64,000 bases of DNA, from the NCBI RefSeq assembly GCF_020991125.1, contig NZ_CP087715.1:3401001-3465000 (forward strand). Reading direction: 5' to 3'. The notes under the pieces are model-generated. The model had not been told where the DNA came from. It made no database searches and saw only the letters and a list, made by a program, of their open reading frames with translations. The DNA comes from Microbulbifer celer. Its GTDB lineage: Bacteria; Pseudomonadota; Gammaproteobacteria; Pseudomonadales; Cellvibrionaceae. Both the position numbers and the translations under genes were made by a program. Below are positions 8,813 to 17,382 of the stretch, one piece after another (position 1 is the first letter of the stretch; each line of letters begins with the position of its first letter).

Positions 8813-11353
8813 TTAGAAGTTGTGGTTCAGGCTCATGTAGTAGAAACTCCCCTGCCAATCCACAATCGTACCCGCCATATAGATGGCGCCGCAGCATTCA
8901 TCTCCGAGCTGATCCATTTCCGGGTACTTATCAAAGATATTGCGGCCACCGATACTCACGTTTGTCATCTCGGTAATGTGGTAACGACCTTCCAGGTCCA
9001 CCTGAATCACAGGGTCATACTCCTGAGTATCGCCGGCCTCGAAGTTTTCATAGCTGCCATACCAGTTGGCTCGAGCCATGATTGATACCGGTCCGATGTC
9101 GTGCAATGCGGTTACTGCACCACGCAATTCAGGCTGGAAATTTTCGAAGTCGAATTCATCCTCTTCATTCAGGTATTCACTGGGGTCAGAAGCGAACTCA
9201 GACTTGTTGTAGTTAAACGACGCCGTAAGATTGGTCACGCTGGTATCGGACCAACTCAGGGGGTAGGTCGCCACCACATCTACACCCTGGGTGCGGGTAT
9301 CGAATGCGTTGGTGAAGTAGAACACACCGCCGATGGATTCCGCCCCTACGACTCCAGCGTCCACCAGTGCCAGATAGTTGTCGTATGCCGCACCGGAGTC
9401 CGTCTCTGCAGAAACATCCAGTGTGGAAATCGCGTAAGTGCGATCATCCACATCGATACGATAGAAGTCCACGGTCATGGAAAGCGCATCGAAGTCGGCA
9501 GTAAAGCCGAAGGTATAGTTGATGGAGGTTTCCGGCTTTAACGCCTCCGCTCCCAGCGCCTGCGCAACCGGACTGGTAGCCGGGAACAGACCGGTAGCAA
9601 CCGGGAAGCCGTTGGGTAAACGTGTGGAAACGTTTGTGGTCCCCTGCTGGCCCGGTGTTGGCGCACGGAAACCGGTACCGACGGATGAACGCAGGCCGAT
9701 GTTTTCCGTCAGGTCGTATTGCATTGCGAGCTTGCCTACTAGCTCGGAATCAAAATCGGAGTAGTCTTCAAAACGCATTGCTCCCTGCACAAACAGCCTA
9801 TCGGTCACGTCAGTACTCAGGTCACCGTAGATCGCGTAGGAGTCCCGGCTATAACTACCGGAGTATTCCGGTGAGTAGCCGGGGAAGCCATTGGAACCCA
9901 CGCCTACAACGGTATAGACCGGGTCGTTTTCATCCGCGCAATTCAGGCTTGAACCACTATCGATCACCGTCTGCCCCGCTGCGGTGGGCACAGCGCCATC
10001 ACAGAACCCCCAGGGGTCTGGGGTAGCATAGGGGCCGGCCGCGTAGGAAGCTTCATCCCCACCGGTGAGTTCGTAGGACTCGTCCATATAGCTCAAGCCA
10101 AATGCAGCCACCACCGGTGCGTGCATACCCAGTTCCAGCGCCTTGGAGAAATCTGCCTGTAACTGCACCTCCTCATTGGCCAGGGTGCCCGGCCTGAAAG
10201 AAGTCGGGCTCGCAGGCCCCATGGATGGGTTGATGGTATTTTTCAGGGTGTAGTCGATATCGCTGTAACCATAGCGTGCGCTGAAGTCGTACAGCACACC
10301 GGACAGCGTTTCACCTTTCAGCCCGCTCGCCAGTGAGTAATCGGTAACTTCACCGGCGAATCGAGGGGTGAAACCGCCGGGGAATTTCTCCAGCGGGCTA
10401 TAGATCGAACCGTCTTGTTTTCGCAGATCTTCAATAGTGCCATTCCCGGGATAACGATAGTAGAAACCACCATCTGCCGAACTCTCGGAATAGTTACCGA
10501 ACGCGTAGATTTCTTTGCCGCCACCCAGATCGTATCCGGCATTAAAGAATAGCCGCGAACCTTCGGTATTTGGCTGCCCCCAGGGCTGAACTACATCTCC
10601 TTCCAGAGATGCATTTTCTGCTGCGGCAATAAATTCTGGACTCTGCTCGTCAATGCAGAACCAGCTTTCGCAATATTGTTCAGAGCGGGAGGTGAAGTCT
10701 GACTGGGATACCTCGCCGGAGATACTGAAGAAACCGTCGTTACCGATGGGCATGCCTACGTTGCCAGTGGCAGTCGTCTGGAAGCCATCGCCTTCGGTGT
10801 ACTCACCGGCGCGTACACTGACCGATCCGCCTTCCGCATTATCCTTCAGGATAAAGTTGATCACGCCGGCAATGGCGTCCGAACCATATTGCGCTGCCGC
10901 ACCATCGCGCAGCACCTCTACCGACTTCAGTGCGGAACTCGGAATGGTCGCAATGTCCGGCCCCTGGGTACCGGAACCACCAATCTGCACCAGCGCGGCG
11001 CGATGACGACGCTTGGAGTTGACCAGAACCAGGGTTTTATCGGTGGGCATGCCCCGCAATTGTGCCGGGCGGACAAAGGTGCCGCCATCACTGATGGGCT
11101 GACGGTTAACATTGTAAGAAGGTACCAGCGTTTTCATCACATCGTTGGTATCTGTATAAGAAACCGACTCCAGAGCCTCACTGCCGAATACATCTACCGG
11201 CACCGGCGAGTCAGAAACTGAGCGGGGTTTTCCCCTGACCCCGGTTACCGCCACCTCTTCGATTTCCTCTTCCGCCATCGCGGGTTGAACCGGCGCTAAT
11301 GCCCCACCGGTAATCATTGCCAATACCGCATAACTGAGAGTTTTACGCTTCAT
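8813..11353 (-). CDS. TonB-dependent outer-membrane receptor
   Basis: An 846-residue TonB-dependent receptor. The N-terminal Sec signal (MKRKTLSYAV to about residue 27, ending QPAMA) is followed by a TonB-box-like EEVAVTG, then a plug domain (about residues 45-165, with VEVLRDGAAAQYGSDAIAGV) and a long beta-barrel ending in the outer-membrane C-terminal Phe (LNHNF). The frame stays open 53 codons upstream of the chosen ATG but that part is not signal-like. The plug GSDAIAGVINFILK and Asp/Gly/Ser/Tyr-rich loops resemble receptors for carbohydrates, peptides or large organics in marine gammaproteobacteria rather than classical siderophore receptors, but the ligand is unknown. No linked transporter is seen. 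Confidence 0.9.
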   Translation of the reverse strand: MKRKTLSYAVLAMITGGALAPVQPAMAEEEIEEVAVTGVRGKPRSVSDSPVPVDVFGSEALESVSYTDTNDVMKTLVPSYNVNRQPISDGGTFVRPAQLRGMPTDKTLVLVNSKRRHRAALVQIGGSGTQGPDIATIPSSALKSVEVLRDGAAAQYGSDAIAGVINFILKDNAEGGSVSVRAGEYTEGDGFQTTATGNVGMPIGNDGFFSISGEVSQSDFTSRSEQYCESWFCIDEQSPEFIAAAENASLEGDVVQPWGQPNTEGSRLFFNAGYDLGGGKEIYAFGNYSESSADGGFYYRYPGNGTIEDLRKQDGSIYSPLEKFPGGFTPRFAGEVTDYSLASGLKGETLSGVLYDFSARYGYSDIDYTLKNTINPSMGPASPTSFRPGTLANEEVQLQADFSKALELGMHAPVVAAFGLSYMDESYELTGGDEASYAAGPYATPDPWGFCDGAVPTAAGQTVIDSGSSLNCADENDPVYTVVGVGSNGFPGYSPEYSGSYSRDSYAIYGDLSTDVTDRLFVQGAMRFEDYSDFDSELVGKLAMQYDLTENIGLRSSVGTGFRAPTPGQQGTTNVSTRLPNGFPVATGLFPATSPVAQALGAEALKPETSINYTFGFTADFDALSMTVDFYRIDVDDRTYAISTLDVSAETDSGAAYDNYLALVDAGVVGAESIGGVFYFTNAFDTRTQGVDVVATYPLSWSDTSVTNLTASFNYNKSEFASDPSEYLNEEDEFDFENFQPELRGAVTALHDIGPVSIMARANWYGSYENFEAGDTQEYDPVIQVDLEGRYHITEMTNVSIGGRNIFDKYPEMDQLGDECCGAIYMAGTIVDWQGSFYYMSLNHNF

Positions 11354-11660
11354 GTGCCACCTTTTGCTTTTACTAATGCCATAACCATTATTTTTATGAG
11401 GCAAAAGCTGCCCGTGCCGCGCAAACTGGTGCGAAGCAGATAGGTACATCAATATCGTGGGTGCTTTCTGGTGCAGTGAATACTGCAACCTCTTATATGG
11501 CTGATTCAGCAATATGCGTGCCAGCTATTTACCCTTTGGGCACAATCGGGGCATAGAACATGTTTCAAATTTTTTTGAACCGGGTGCATCTGAACGGAGT
11601 GATCATGTAGTCCCAGTTAGAACAGCAACAACGAATGGCTTCAGATACGAAGATTTATCT
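11354..11660. other. Divergent intergenic region between TonB receptor and DUF2884 genes
   Basis: These 307 bases hold the divergent promoter area. A plus-strand frame opens at 11514 and continues into the next gene, but the codons before 11661 give no signal peptide and look untranslated. I see no repeat or structured RNA. Confidence 0.5.
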
Positions 11661-12473
11661 ATGAAGAACACTTTGATACTTCTGACTTCCCTCTCACTGG
11701 CAATCCCTGCCCTCTCTACCGCGGGGGACGTGGATCTGGGTATAGGCGAGAGTGATTGTTCGGTAGAGCTCAACCACAACACCCGTGTAGGGCCTGACTT
11801 TTTCGAAGTCAGCCGCGAAGATACACCACAGCGCCTGCGCTTCGACCAGAAACGACCGGCCGAAGTAATGATTGATAATACCGCACTCCCCTTGAATGCC
11901 GCCCAGCAGCGACAGATGGAGGTATACCACGCCGGCCTGTATCAGTCCGGCCAGGACCTTACCCAGATCACCGTGGATGCGGTAGATATCGTCATGGAGG
12001 GAGTGGGAATCGCGCTCACCGCCCTGGCCGGTGCCGACCACAAGGATACAGTGGAATTCCGGGCGGTAGCTGATGAGCTGCGCAAGGCAACTCGCGAACG
12101 CGTCACGGCCCAAGATGGAGTGTATGCCCTGGGCGAAAACTGGAGTAATGATATCGGCAGCACCATCGAAGAAACCGTGGAGCGCGAACTGGAACCACGG
12201 ATTGAAAAAATTGCTATGGAATCCGCGGGCAATATCGCCTGGCACGCGCTGAAAGCGGTATTTACCGGTGGTGCCAGTATCGAGCGCGATGCGGAAGCGG
12301 CAGCCGACGCTGCAGAAGAAATCGTGGAAGCGCGCGCGTTACAGCTGGAATCCCGCGCTGAGAACCTGTGCCACAACCTGGCGGTAATGGACACCATAGA
12401 AGTTGACCTGCAGAGCGTGACACCTCAGCTGAAAGATTTTGATCTGATCAGTCTCGACGCATCTACTGATTGA
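11661..12473 (+). CDS. DUF2884 (YggN-like) exported protein
   Basis: A 270-residue protein with a clear Sec signal at the chosen ATG (MKNTLILLTSLSLAIPALSTAG). The mature start, with DCSVELNHNTRVGPDFFEV, and the following predicted helices resemble the YggN/DUF2884 family of periplasmic proteins of unknown function. The middle is helical and rich in Glu, Ala and Thr; residues about 215-245 are Ala/Glu rich and probably coiled. The frame could start at 11514, but that adds 49 residues ahead of the signal peptide. The gene stands alone between a divergent receptor and a strong terminator. The family assignment is by residue pattern and moderately sure. Confidence 0.65.
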   Translation: MKNTLILLTSLSLAIPALSTAGDVDLGIGESDCSVELNHNTRVGPDFFEVSREDTPQRLRFDQKRPAEVMIDNTALPLNAAQQRQMEVYHAGLYQSGQDLTQITVDAVDIVMEGVGIALTALAGADHKDTVEFRAVADELRKATRERVTAQDGVYALGENWSNDIGSTIEETVERELEPRIEKIAMESAGNIAWHALKAVFTGGASIERDAEAAADAAEEIVEARALQLESRAENLCHNLAVMDTIEVDLQSVTPQLKDFDLISLDASTD

Positions 12474-12514
12474 TCGGCGACTCAAGACTTCGTCAAGAAG
12501 CCCCCCAAGACTTC

Positions 12515-12540
12515 AGGCTGCCTAGTGCGGCCTTTTTTTT
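12515..12540 (+). terminator. Rho-independent terminator after the DUF2884 gene
   Basis: AGGCTGC pairs with GCGGCCT (one G-T pair) around CTAGT and is followed by eight T. It isolates the DUF2884 gene from the unrecognised pair that starts 20 bases later. Confidence 0.85.
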
Positions 12541-12559
12541 ATCCGCGCCCTTGTGAATC

Positions 12560-13129
12560 TTGGTTTCAAGTATTATTGACGAGCTTGGGACCTGGAAAAC
12601 CCCAAAACAAAAAATTGAAGAATGGAAGTCTGGCCCCGACGAACTTGCAGAAGTACTGATTAATACCCAGAAACAGTATTGGGGAGAAAGCGATCAAACC
12701 CATCACTGGTATATTTTCGGACATGGTAGCAAGCTGCTTGACAAGGCACTGTCTAAAGTAGAACAACTGGGGCACGGTGGACTCAGTCATCATGAATTCA
12801 GCTTTATTGAACCCCGCACCAATCTCGGCGCAGTTCTGGATAAAATCGATCGTCTTGGAGGGCACTTCAATAAAACGCTTTCGCTGAAATCCATCGGAGC
12901 AAAATTCCATCAGGCACTGGATGCGGATGCCACCGTCGCCGGTTTACAGGCACACGATAAAAGCTGGACAGACCTCGATCAGAAGTTGCGTCCCAGCGCT
13001 GCCCTGTTACAAAAGGTTGATAGCGTTGTTCAGGGAGTTTCAGCCAATCCTCAGCAAGTTGCGAGTTTTTCCAGTAAGAACTTTGTGGCGCTGGTGGACA
13101 AACTCTCAGAAAGCCTGGCGTGGGGATAA
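12560..13129 (+). CDS. Unrecognised protein, first gene of a coupled pair
   Basis: A 189-residue protein I do not recognise. It has no signal peptide or membrane segment. It is rich in Lys, Asp, Leu and Ser and probably mostly helical, with a His-rich patch near residues 47-55 (QTHHWYIFGHGS) and another near residues 70-78 (LGHGGLSHH). The only start ahead of the body is TTG at 12560, three codons after an in-frame stop, and no strong ribosome binding site is visible, so the true start may be a little downstream. The next gene begins 5 bases after its stop, which suggests translational coupling. Base composition looks more AT-rich than the neighbours. Confidence 0.55.
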   Translation: MVSSIIDELGTWKTPKQKIEEWKSGPDELAEVLINTQKQYWGESDQTHHWYIFGHGSKLLDKALSKVEQLGHGGLSHHEFSFIEPRTNLGAVLDKIDRLGGHFNKTLSLKSIGAKFHQALDADATVAGLQAHDKSWTDLDQKLRPSAALLQKVDSVVQGVSANPQQVASFSSKNFVALVDKLSESLAWG

Positions 13130-13134
13130 GACCG

Positions 13135-13977
13135 ATGGACGACCTTATCGACCAGCATAAAGTGCTGGACTACTGCGCTTTCGAAGACAGCTCCATCAGC
13201 TGTTATGATCTATCCGGAATCCAGCTTGTTTTTCCCGGGGAAATTGCCGAACCCCATGAATATCACCCGGGATATATTTCGCATTGCGTGGATATATACG
13301 ACCACGAGGTCTTTGAGCCGTACATATCTCCTCTTTGCCCCAGAGATTATAACAACAACCGTCCCAAACGCAGCTATGCGGATATATCTACCGTCTGGTG
13401 GCGACATTTCGTGCCATACGACTCTCAACTGGCAGCAGTTGGCAGCTGTAAGATTGATATACGCGTAATCTGGCCTGCATCGGATGCGCATCCATTCGAA
13501 ATCAACTTTACTGATCGTGACAGCTTCGAAAGTGCCTGCTTTGATATTGCTAACGAGAAGGAGCTTGATCCGAAGGCTTTTCTTTATCCCAAAAAATTCG
13601 ATGAGCTAATCCACCACAACATCAAAAACCGACACTGGGTCCAGGCTAACCACGGAAGCTATTCAGTACATCGTCATTACACTTTCTATACCGCCCTCAC
13701 CAAAGACCATCTTCTGAAACTTGTGTTCCGCCCTCACGGCTACTGGGACCAGGGCACCGAGCCCCCACCAGAAACACTGAAAAAAGTGTTTGTGAGCTTC
13801 TGGGACTTTATGGACAAGCTGACCATTATCGAAGAGAGGGCGCAGCAAACCCGACAACCCGGTATTGAGCTGAAGGGCGAGGCACTGGAACGCCATCGGT
13901 TTGAGCAGGAACAGGCGCGTAAAAGGTCGGAAAGGAAACTTCAATCCGCTCTCGGGGATTCACTGGATGGCTGGTAA
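13135..13977 (+). CDS. Unrecognised protein, second gene of a coupled pair
   Basis: A 280-residue soluble protein with no signal or membrane helix and no family I can name. It is rich in aromatic and His residues (KNRHWVQANHGSYSVHRHYT, FRPHGYWDQGTEPPPE) and ends in a charged helical tail of Glu, Arg and Lys from about residue 225. The ATG at 13135 follows GGGGATAAG, which overlaps the stop of the preceding gene; a GTG at 13120 in the same frame is less likely. With the first gene it forms a two-gene unit closed by a terminator. An effector and partner, or toxin and immunity, is one possible reading, but nothing in the sequence proves it. Confidence 0.6.
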   Translation: MDDLIDQHKVLDYCAFEDSSISCYDLSGIQLVFPGEIAEPHEYHPGYISHCVDIYDHEVFEPYISPLCPRDYNNNRPKRSYADISTVWWRHFVPYDSQLAAVGSCKIDIRVIWPASDAHPFEINFTDRDSFESACFDIANEKELDPKAFLYPKKFDELIHHNIKNRHWVQANHGSYSVHRHYTFYTALTKDHLLKLVFRPHGYWDQGTEPPPETLKKVFVSFWDFMDKLTIIEERAQQTRQPGIELKGEALERHRFEQEQARKRSERKLQSALGDSLDGW

Positions 13978-14004
13978 GAAAACCCGCATCGAGTGAACTT
14001 TGGG

Positions 14005-14024
14005 AAGGCCGCACAAGCGGCCTT
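14005..14024. terminator. Hairpin terminator between convergent genes
   Basis: AAGGCCGC-ACAA-GCGGCCTT, a perfect 8-bp stem with a short T-containing tail on the plus strand. It lies between the orphan pair and the convergent peroxiredoxin gene and may serve both. Confidence 0.75.
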
Positions 14025-14035
14025 TACTTTGTCTG

Positions 14036-14554
14036 TCACTCTTTCCGCGCTACGCCCAACTCTCCGAGCGTTGCCGCCATATCCTGTGCACTGCTGGCCG
14101 GTTTGATATCCCGGTCGATCTTCAGGATCTTGCCATCCTTGCCGATATAGAAGGTCACACGCTTGGCCATATTCAGTACCGGCATTTTTACATCATAGGC
14201 TTCGGCCACTTCACCGGTGGGGTCGCTCAACAGTGGGAAATCCGCTTTCTGCTCATCGGCAAATTTCTTGTTGTCCTCCACCTCGTCGGTACTGGCCATA
14301 AAGTAGGCGGCGTCGTACTCGCGGATCAGGTGCCCATTTTCCGCCAGCGACTTGCACTCGATGGTACAGCCCTTGGTGAACGCCTTCGGATACCAGGCGA
14401 CGACCACCGCCTGTTTACCGCGGTAATCCTCCAGGGAATAGGTCTTGCCATCGGAAGCTGCCAGGGAAAAAGCGGGAGCCTGATCCCCTACTTCCAACGC
14501 AAAAGCAGGTAAAGCGATTGAAAAACACATCGCCAGCAAGAATAACTTTCTCAT
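14036..14554 (-). CDS. Periplasmic peroxiredoxin, AhpC/TSA (BCP-like) family
   Basis: A 172-residue thioredoxin-fold peroxidase with an N-terminal Sec signal (MRKLFLLAMCFSIALPAFA) and a typical core start EVGDQAPAFSLAASDGKTYS. The peroxidatic site is T60-KG-C63 in FTKGCTIEC; a second Cys (67) lies four residues later and could be the resolving Cys, one residue closer than the usual BCP spacing. It should reduce peroxides in the periplasm. The chosen start (14554) has the signal peptide and follows AAGGAAGAG; an upstream in-frame ATG at 14635 only adds linker. It diverges from the metallopeptidase lipoprotein gene across 254 bases. Confidence 0.85.
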   Translation of the reverse strand: MRKLFLLAMCFSIALPAFALEVGDQAPAFSLAASDGKTYSLEDYRGKQAVVVAWYPKAFTKGCTIECKSLAENGHLIREYDAAYFMASTDEVEDNKKFADEQKADFPLLSDPTGEVAEAYDVKMPVLNMAKRVTFYIGKDGKILKIDRDIKPASSAQDMAATLGELGVARKE

Positions 14555-14808
14555 TTCTTTCTCTTCCTTAAATTCAAGCCTCCCTGACGGAGACTCTGAC
14601 TGATGATTCACCCTTGGCCACATGACAGCAACCACTGGAAACGATCAAATTTTAACCGTAGAATCGCGTCTTTTTTGCGCTGTCGCAAAATCAACCGGAA
14701 TGGATTGCAGGGGGCTCCGGTAACAGCAGCACCAGGGATTGGGGCCGATTCAATAACCTCTGGACTATGGCCAAGAGTCCGGCACGAAGCAACCTCAATT
14801 CCGATAAC

Positions 14809-16122
14809 ATGCAATTCAGTACCTTCCGGCTGCTTAACCTCTCCCTACTGTGCCTTTTACTTGCTGGATGTGGCGGTGGAGGCAGCGGCGGCGATACACC
14901 GAAGTCAGAGGTCGATCAGGCTCCGCCTCCCTCCTATTCACCCGATTCTTCCGGTGGCACTTCTGATACGTCCGCGGGCGCTTCCGGATCACAATCCGGC
15001 GGGCAGACGGCCGAGGGCAGTTCCAGCAGGGTTCGCCCAGGGGACTATGCCACCATCGCCAACTGTCCGTTGATCGCGGGCAACGAGACCGCCGAATTCA
15101 AGCTTCTGTTCATCAACCTGGACAAGGCCCCCTATTTCGATGAAATCGTAGACGATGCCATCCACAATCAGTTTCAGGCACTGGCGCCATTCCGGGACTT
15201 TTTGGGACATTTTGCTTTTTATTCACTGGCGTTGAGCGGGTCGGACGCACTCGGGTGTGAGAAAACCGGCAACAGCAGCGGCGCCTCGTTCGCCTGTGAT
15301 GACGACAAGGTGCATCAGGCAATTCTGCAACAGTGCGACATCGACGATATCCACGGCGTCATGAAAGTGGTCATCGCTGATACCGGCTACGGTGCCTCCG
15401 GGGGCGAGATCATTTATCTGGGCAGTGACAGCAACTGGCCGGATACTGGTACTGCCCTGTACAACCTGCGCAATCTGGTAATCCATGAGATCGGGCACAA
15501 TTTCGGGCTCGCGGATTTGTATGACGGCGGCGTCAATGCGGACGGCTCCGCTGTCACCGGTTGGCCCAGCGATCTTTCCCGTCAGTGGCGCAACCTGGAT
15601 GGCCCCGGGTGCGGCAAATGGTGCAGCAGTTTCAAGCCAGCTTCCGAGTATACACAATCAGCCAGCGCCGCCTGCCAGACGTTTGAGAGCAAGGACAGCT
15701 GTATCAGTTACAACCGCAATGACGACGGGCAATGTGAAACCAATGACGATGGCACCGTCACCTGCTGCGCCTGGTCGGAAGATACCGTCGACGATTATTT
15801 CGGGGGCCAGTGCACCCCCGCCTGGGGAGAGGAAAATATCGGCCTGGACTGCCTGCAAGGCGCCGGCTGCTTTTACGGTGGATCCTACGGGAACAATTCC
15901 TGGCGACCGGTAAAAAGTGTGTCCGAGAGCATCATGTACGGTGCCGTACAGTCGGATGCGTTCGACAGTGTGTCAGAACGGGCGCTGTCGGAAGCCATCC
16001 GCTGCTGTGGGACGGCTGACGACAGCACGGCATCCTGCACGGCATTCCGCGATGAATTTTCCCTGTTCCTGAAAGAGCACCAGCCATTCAAGGAGCGCGT
16101 TGGCTCCTGCGGGTTCAATTAG
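14809..16122 (+). CDS. Cys-rich zinc metallopeptidase lipoprotein (M11-like)
   Basis: A 437-residue lipoprotein: the signal ends at lipobox LLAGC (Cys21), followed by a Gly/Ser/Pro-rich linker to about residue 75. The zinc motif HEIGHNFGLADLYDGG starts at His226 (HExxHxxGxxD), as in gametolysin-like M11 metzincins. From about residue 268 onward there are many Cys, including CGKWC, CQTFESKDSC, CETNDDGTVTCC and CLQGAGC, suggesting a disulfide-stabilised domain. The ATG at 14809 is chosen because it gives the lipoprotein signal; the frame also has ATG 14767. It probably acts at the cell surface or in the periplasm. It converges on epd with only 11 bases between stops. Confidence 0.8.
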   Translation: MQFSTFRLLNLSLLCLLLAGCGGGGSGGDTPKSEVDQAPPPSYSPDSSGGTSDTSAGASGSQSGGQTAEGSSSRVRPGDYATIANCPLIAGNETAEFKLLFINLDKAPYFDEIVDDAIHNQFQALAPFRDFLGHFAFYSLALSGSDALGCEKTGNSSGASFACDDDKVHQAILQQCDIDDIHGVMKVVIADTGYGASGGEIIYLGSDSNWPDTGTALYNLRNLVIHEIGHNFGLADLYDGGVNADGSAVTGWPSDLSRQWRNLDGPGCGKWCSSFKPASEYTQSASAACQTFESKDSCISYNRNDDGQCETNDDGTVTCCAWSEDTVDDYFGGQCTPAWGEENIGLDCLQGAGCFYGGSYGNNSWRPVKSVSESIMYGAVQSDAFDSVSERALSEAIRCCGTADDSTASCTAFRDEFSLFLKEHQPFKERVGSCGFN

Positions 16123-16133
16123 TCGCAGACCAG

Positions 16134-17153
16134 TTAATCGCCGTACAGCTGCCGGGTGACATCCAGCATCCGGTTGGCAAAGCCCCATTCGTTATCAAAC
16201 CAGATCAGCACTTTCACCAGCCTACCTCCGGCGACCCGGGTCTGGCTGGCATCGACGATGCCGGAGCGCGGGTCGTGGTTGTAGTCGCAGGAGGCCAGAG
16301 GTTCCTCAGTGTAACCGAGAACACCAGAGAAACGGGTCTCCGCCGCGCGCTGTAAAACCGAGTTCACTTCCGCCTGGGTGACGTCTCTGTTCAATTGCAC
16401 CGAAAGATCGATAGCGGAGACGTTGACGGTGGGTACGCGCATGGCCTGGGCTTCGAATTTGCCGGCCATGTCGGGCAGGATCCGCTCGATGCCGCGGGCG
16501 AGGCCGGTGTCCACGGGGATGATCGACGAGATGGCGGAGCGGGTTTTGCGCAGGTCGGTATGATGGTAGGCGTCGTTCACCGGCTGGTCGTTCATGGCGG
16601 AGTGGATGGTGGTGATGACGCCGGCTTCGATACCAAAGGCGCTTTCCAGGGCCGCAATCACGGGGATGCTGCAGTTGGTGGTGCAGGAGGCGGCGGAGAT
16701 GATGGTCTCGTTGCCGGTGAGTGCGGTGTCGTTGACGCCGTAGACGATGGTGGCGTCGACGTCGCTTTTGGCGGGCTGGGAGAAGATGACTTTTTTCGCT
16801 CCCGCTTTTAAATGCAGCTCTGCACGCTCGCGTTCGGTGAAGCTGCCGGTGCACTCCAATACGATATCTACACGCGTCTTTTTCCAGTCGAGGTCTTCGA
16901 GGTTTTCACAGTGGGTGACGGCGATGTGGTCGTCATTAACCTGCAGGGACTGGTCGTGGGCGGTAACTTCGCCGTGGAAGCGGCCGTGGACGGTGTCGTA
17001 TTTGGTGAGGTGGGCGATGGTGGCGCAGTCGGCCAACTCGTTGATGGCGACGATCTGCAGCTGGTCGCGCAGGTTGGATTCGTACAGGGCGCGCAGAACG
17101 CTGCGTCCGATGCGGCCGTAGCCGTTGATGGCGAGTCTTATTGGGTTGGGCAT
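16134..17153 (-). CDS. epd: D-erythrose-4-phosphate dehydrogenase
   Basis: A 339-residue GAPDH-family enzyme. The Rossmann start is [10 protein letters not shown] and the catalytic Cys lies in [14 protein letters not shown], with the partner His in [12 protein letters not shown]. The motifs [20 protein letters not shown] and [12 protein letters not shown] follow the Epd subgroup rather than glycolytic GAPDH. Epd oxidises erythrose 4-phosphate to 4-phosphoerythronate for pyridoxal phosphate synthesis. The ATG at 17153 is chosen; codons further upstream run into a palindromic repeat. It lies downstream of tkt on the same strand, as in many gammaproteobacteria, but the usual pgk does not follow, and a 111-bp palindromic element sits between the two genes. 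Confidence 0.9.
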   Translation of the reverse strand: MPNPIRLAINGYGRIGRSVLRALYESNLRDQLQIVAINELADCATIAHLTKYDTVHGRFHGEVTAHDQSLQVNDDHIAVTHCENLEDLDWKKTRVDIVLECTGSFTERERAELHLKAGAKKVIFSQPAKSDVDATIVYGVNDTALTGNETIISAASCTTNCSIPVIAALESAFGIEAGVITTIHSAMNDQPVNDAYHHTDLRKTRSAISSIIPVDTGLARGIERILPDMAGKFEAQAMRVPTVNVSAIDLSVQLNRDVTQAEVNSVLQRAAETRFSGVLGYTEEPLASCDYNHDPRSGIVDASQTRVAGGRLVKVLIWFDNEWGFANRMLDVTRQLYGD

Positions 17154-17209
17154 GTATACCTCGGGCTTTTTCCACCACCCTCGGTTGTGCTCTGCTCCAG
17201 CGTGGTGGC

Positions 17210-17320
17210 GGCCGGGCACTGGGGGCGGGTTTTCAGGACCGCTGTGAATACATCCATGTAAGCTGCGGCGCAAACATCCTGTTTGCGACGCTCCTGAAAA
17301 CCCGCCCCCAGCACCCGGCC
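17210..17320 (+). repeat. Palindromic element, copy A (tkt-epd gap)
   Basis: A 111-bp element: left arm 17210-17238 and right arm 17292-17320 pair over 29 nt with two mismatches, enclosing 53 nt. Inside are hairpin 1 (TACAT-CC-ATGTA) and hairpin 2 (GCAAACA-TCC-TGTTTGC). It is flanked by GTGGC on the left and TTCG on the right, as in other copies. It lies between tkt and epd and would be transcribed, in antisense sense, in a tkt-epd message, so it may attenuate or process it. Confidence 0.9.
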
Positions 17321-17382
17321 TTCGATTCTGACTGCTGCGCTACGCCTCAAATATCGTAAGCAGCACAGCAGTCAGAGTTTCA

